This document shows positions 63,528 through 64,000 of a DNA stretch of 64,000 bases, piece by piece. How positions within the stretch are numbered: the first letter of the stretch is position 1; the number at the start of each line of letters is the position of its first letter. Under the pieces are notes generated by a model, which saw only the letters and a program-made list of their open reading frames with translations, was not told where the DNA came from and made no database searches. The DNA comes from Tubiluchus corallicola (lineage: Eukaryota; Priapulida; Priapulimorpha; Priapulimorphida; Tubiluchidae): the NCBI GenBank assembly GCA_030141605.1, contig JAQGDQ010000294.1, positions 27,501-91,500 of the forward strand, read 5' to 3'. Position numbers and translations under genes: made by a program.

Positions 63528-64000
63528 TGTGCTTGCAAACCAAAACTGTCCATAAGTCGGCATAGTTAAAACTACGTTGTGATGCTTCAAAGTAAAATGC
63601 ACCAAGATTTTGGGCTAATGTCACTTTTTCGTTTTTTATAAAAACAAAAGCTGAATATATTGGACTTTTATATTCTAACATCAAATTACCAAGAGAATGT
63701 CCAAAAATAATAAAAATTTAATTTTATAACCCTGTGACCATTTCTCAGCCTAGAAACTAGTACTACAATTGTAAAAAACTTGTATTTTCAAACTCCGGTA
63801 GTAGCTCATGGAATCAGTCATTTTGCTTCGGTTTATTCTGTTCCCAAGCTCAGACCTTCATCAAGAAAAGCCATCTACTGGATTTAAACATAACTTTTGT
63901 GTGGTTGCTAAGTGTTTTTGCAGAGACACGACAAAAAACAATGGCTGACTTTAACAGTAATTTTCTCAAGGTTATTATTTTCACTGCATAGCCAGCACCT
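63528..64000 (+). repeat. Dispersed repeat family F, copy 2
   Basis: A direct copy of 61845-62335 about 1.7 kb away. Shared landmarks are AGTTAAAACTACGTTGTGAT, ATATTGGACTTTTATATTCT and ATGGCTGACTTTAACAG. It carries a deletion near 63900 relative to copy 1. Confidence 0.85.

Overview
The window comes from an AT-rich, intron-rich, repeat-laden animal genome. It holds no rRNA or tRNA gene, operon, CRISPR array or prokaryotic feature. The genes have spliceosomal introns and belong to animal families: a membrane receptor guanylate cyclase, a USPL1-type SUMO isopeptidase and PAS-domain kinase (PASK). The small tandem arrays, LINE remnants and miniature DNA transposons also suggest an invertebrate, but I cannot name the species or phylum.

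Layout. (1) About 1.8-28.6 kb, + strand: the 3' part of a natriuretic-peptide-receptor-like guanylate cyclase, as 14 exons whose splice phases all agree. They encode the kinase-homology domain, the dimerisation linker, the whole cyclase domain and the stop. The ligand-binding and membrane exons must lie to the left of the window. Its introns carry a 71-bp satellite, adjoining 53-bp and 68-bp minisatellites, about 900 bp of pure (TTTAG)n, a 1.5-kb 24-bp minisatellite, LINE and SINE pieces, hAT-like and MITE elements, and an antisense, frameshifted leucine-rich-repeat gene fragment (14.4-15.1 kb). (2) About 29.7-49.6 kb, - strand: a USPL1-like gene rebuilt from six phase-compatible exons (about 920 codons). 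Its zinc-ribbon cysteines and catalytic Asp are visible, but the position of the catalytic His is Gly and the Cys box is poorly conserved. (3) 54.6-56.1 kb, + strand: a complete prolidase (PEPD) coding sequence in one exon, with all five metal ligands and a probable 5' UTR intron. (4) From 58.7 kb to beyond the right edge, - strand: the last three exons of PASK (kinase subdomains IX-XI and the C-terminal tail).

The genes have no operon-like relationship. The cyclase makes cGMP at the membrane, USPL1 acts on SUMO conjugates in the nucleus, prolidase cleaves X-Pro dipeptides in the cytosol, and PASK is a nutrient-responsive kinase. The cyclase and USPL1 converge tail to tail about 1.1 kb apart. 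USPL1 and PEPD diverge, and PEPD and PASK converge.

The likeliest biology worth pursuing is the apparently inactive USPL1 active site, the cyclase substitutions, the ordered tandem arrays inside the cyclase introns, and several dispersed repeat families that I could define only by comparing copies within this window.
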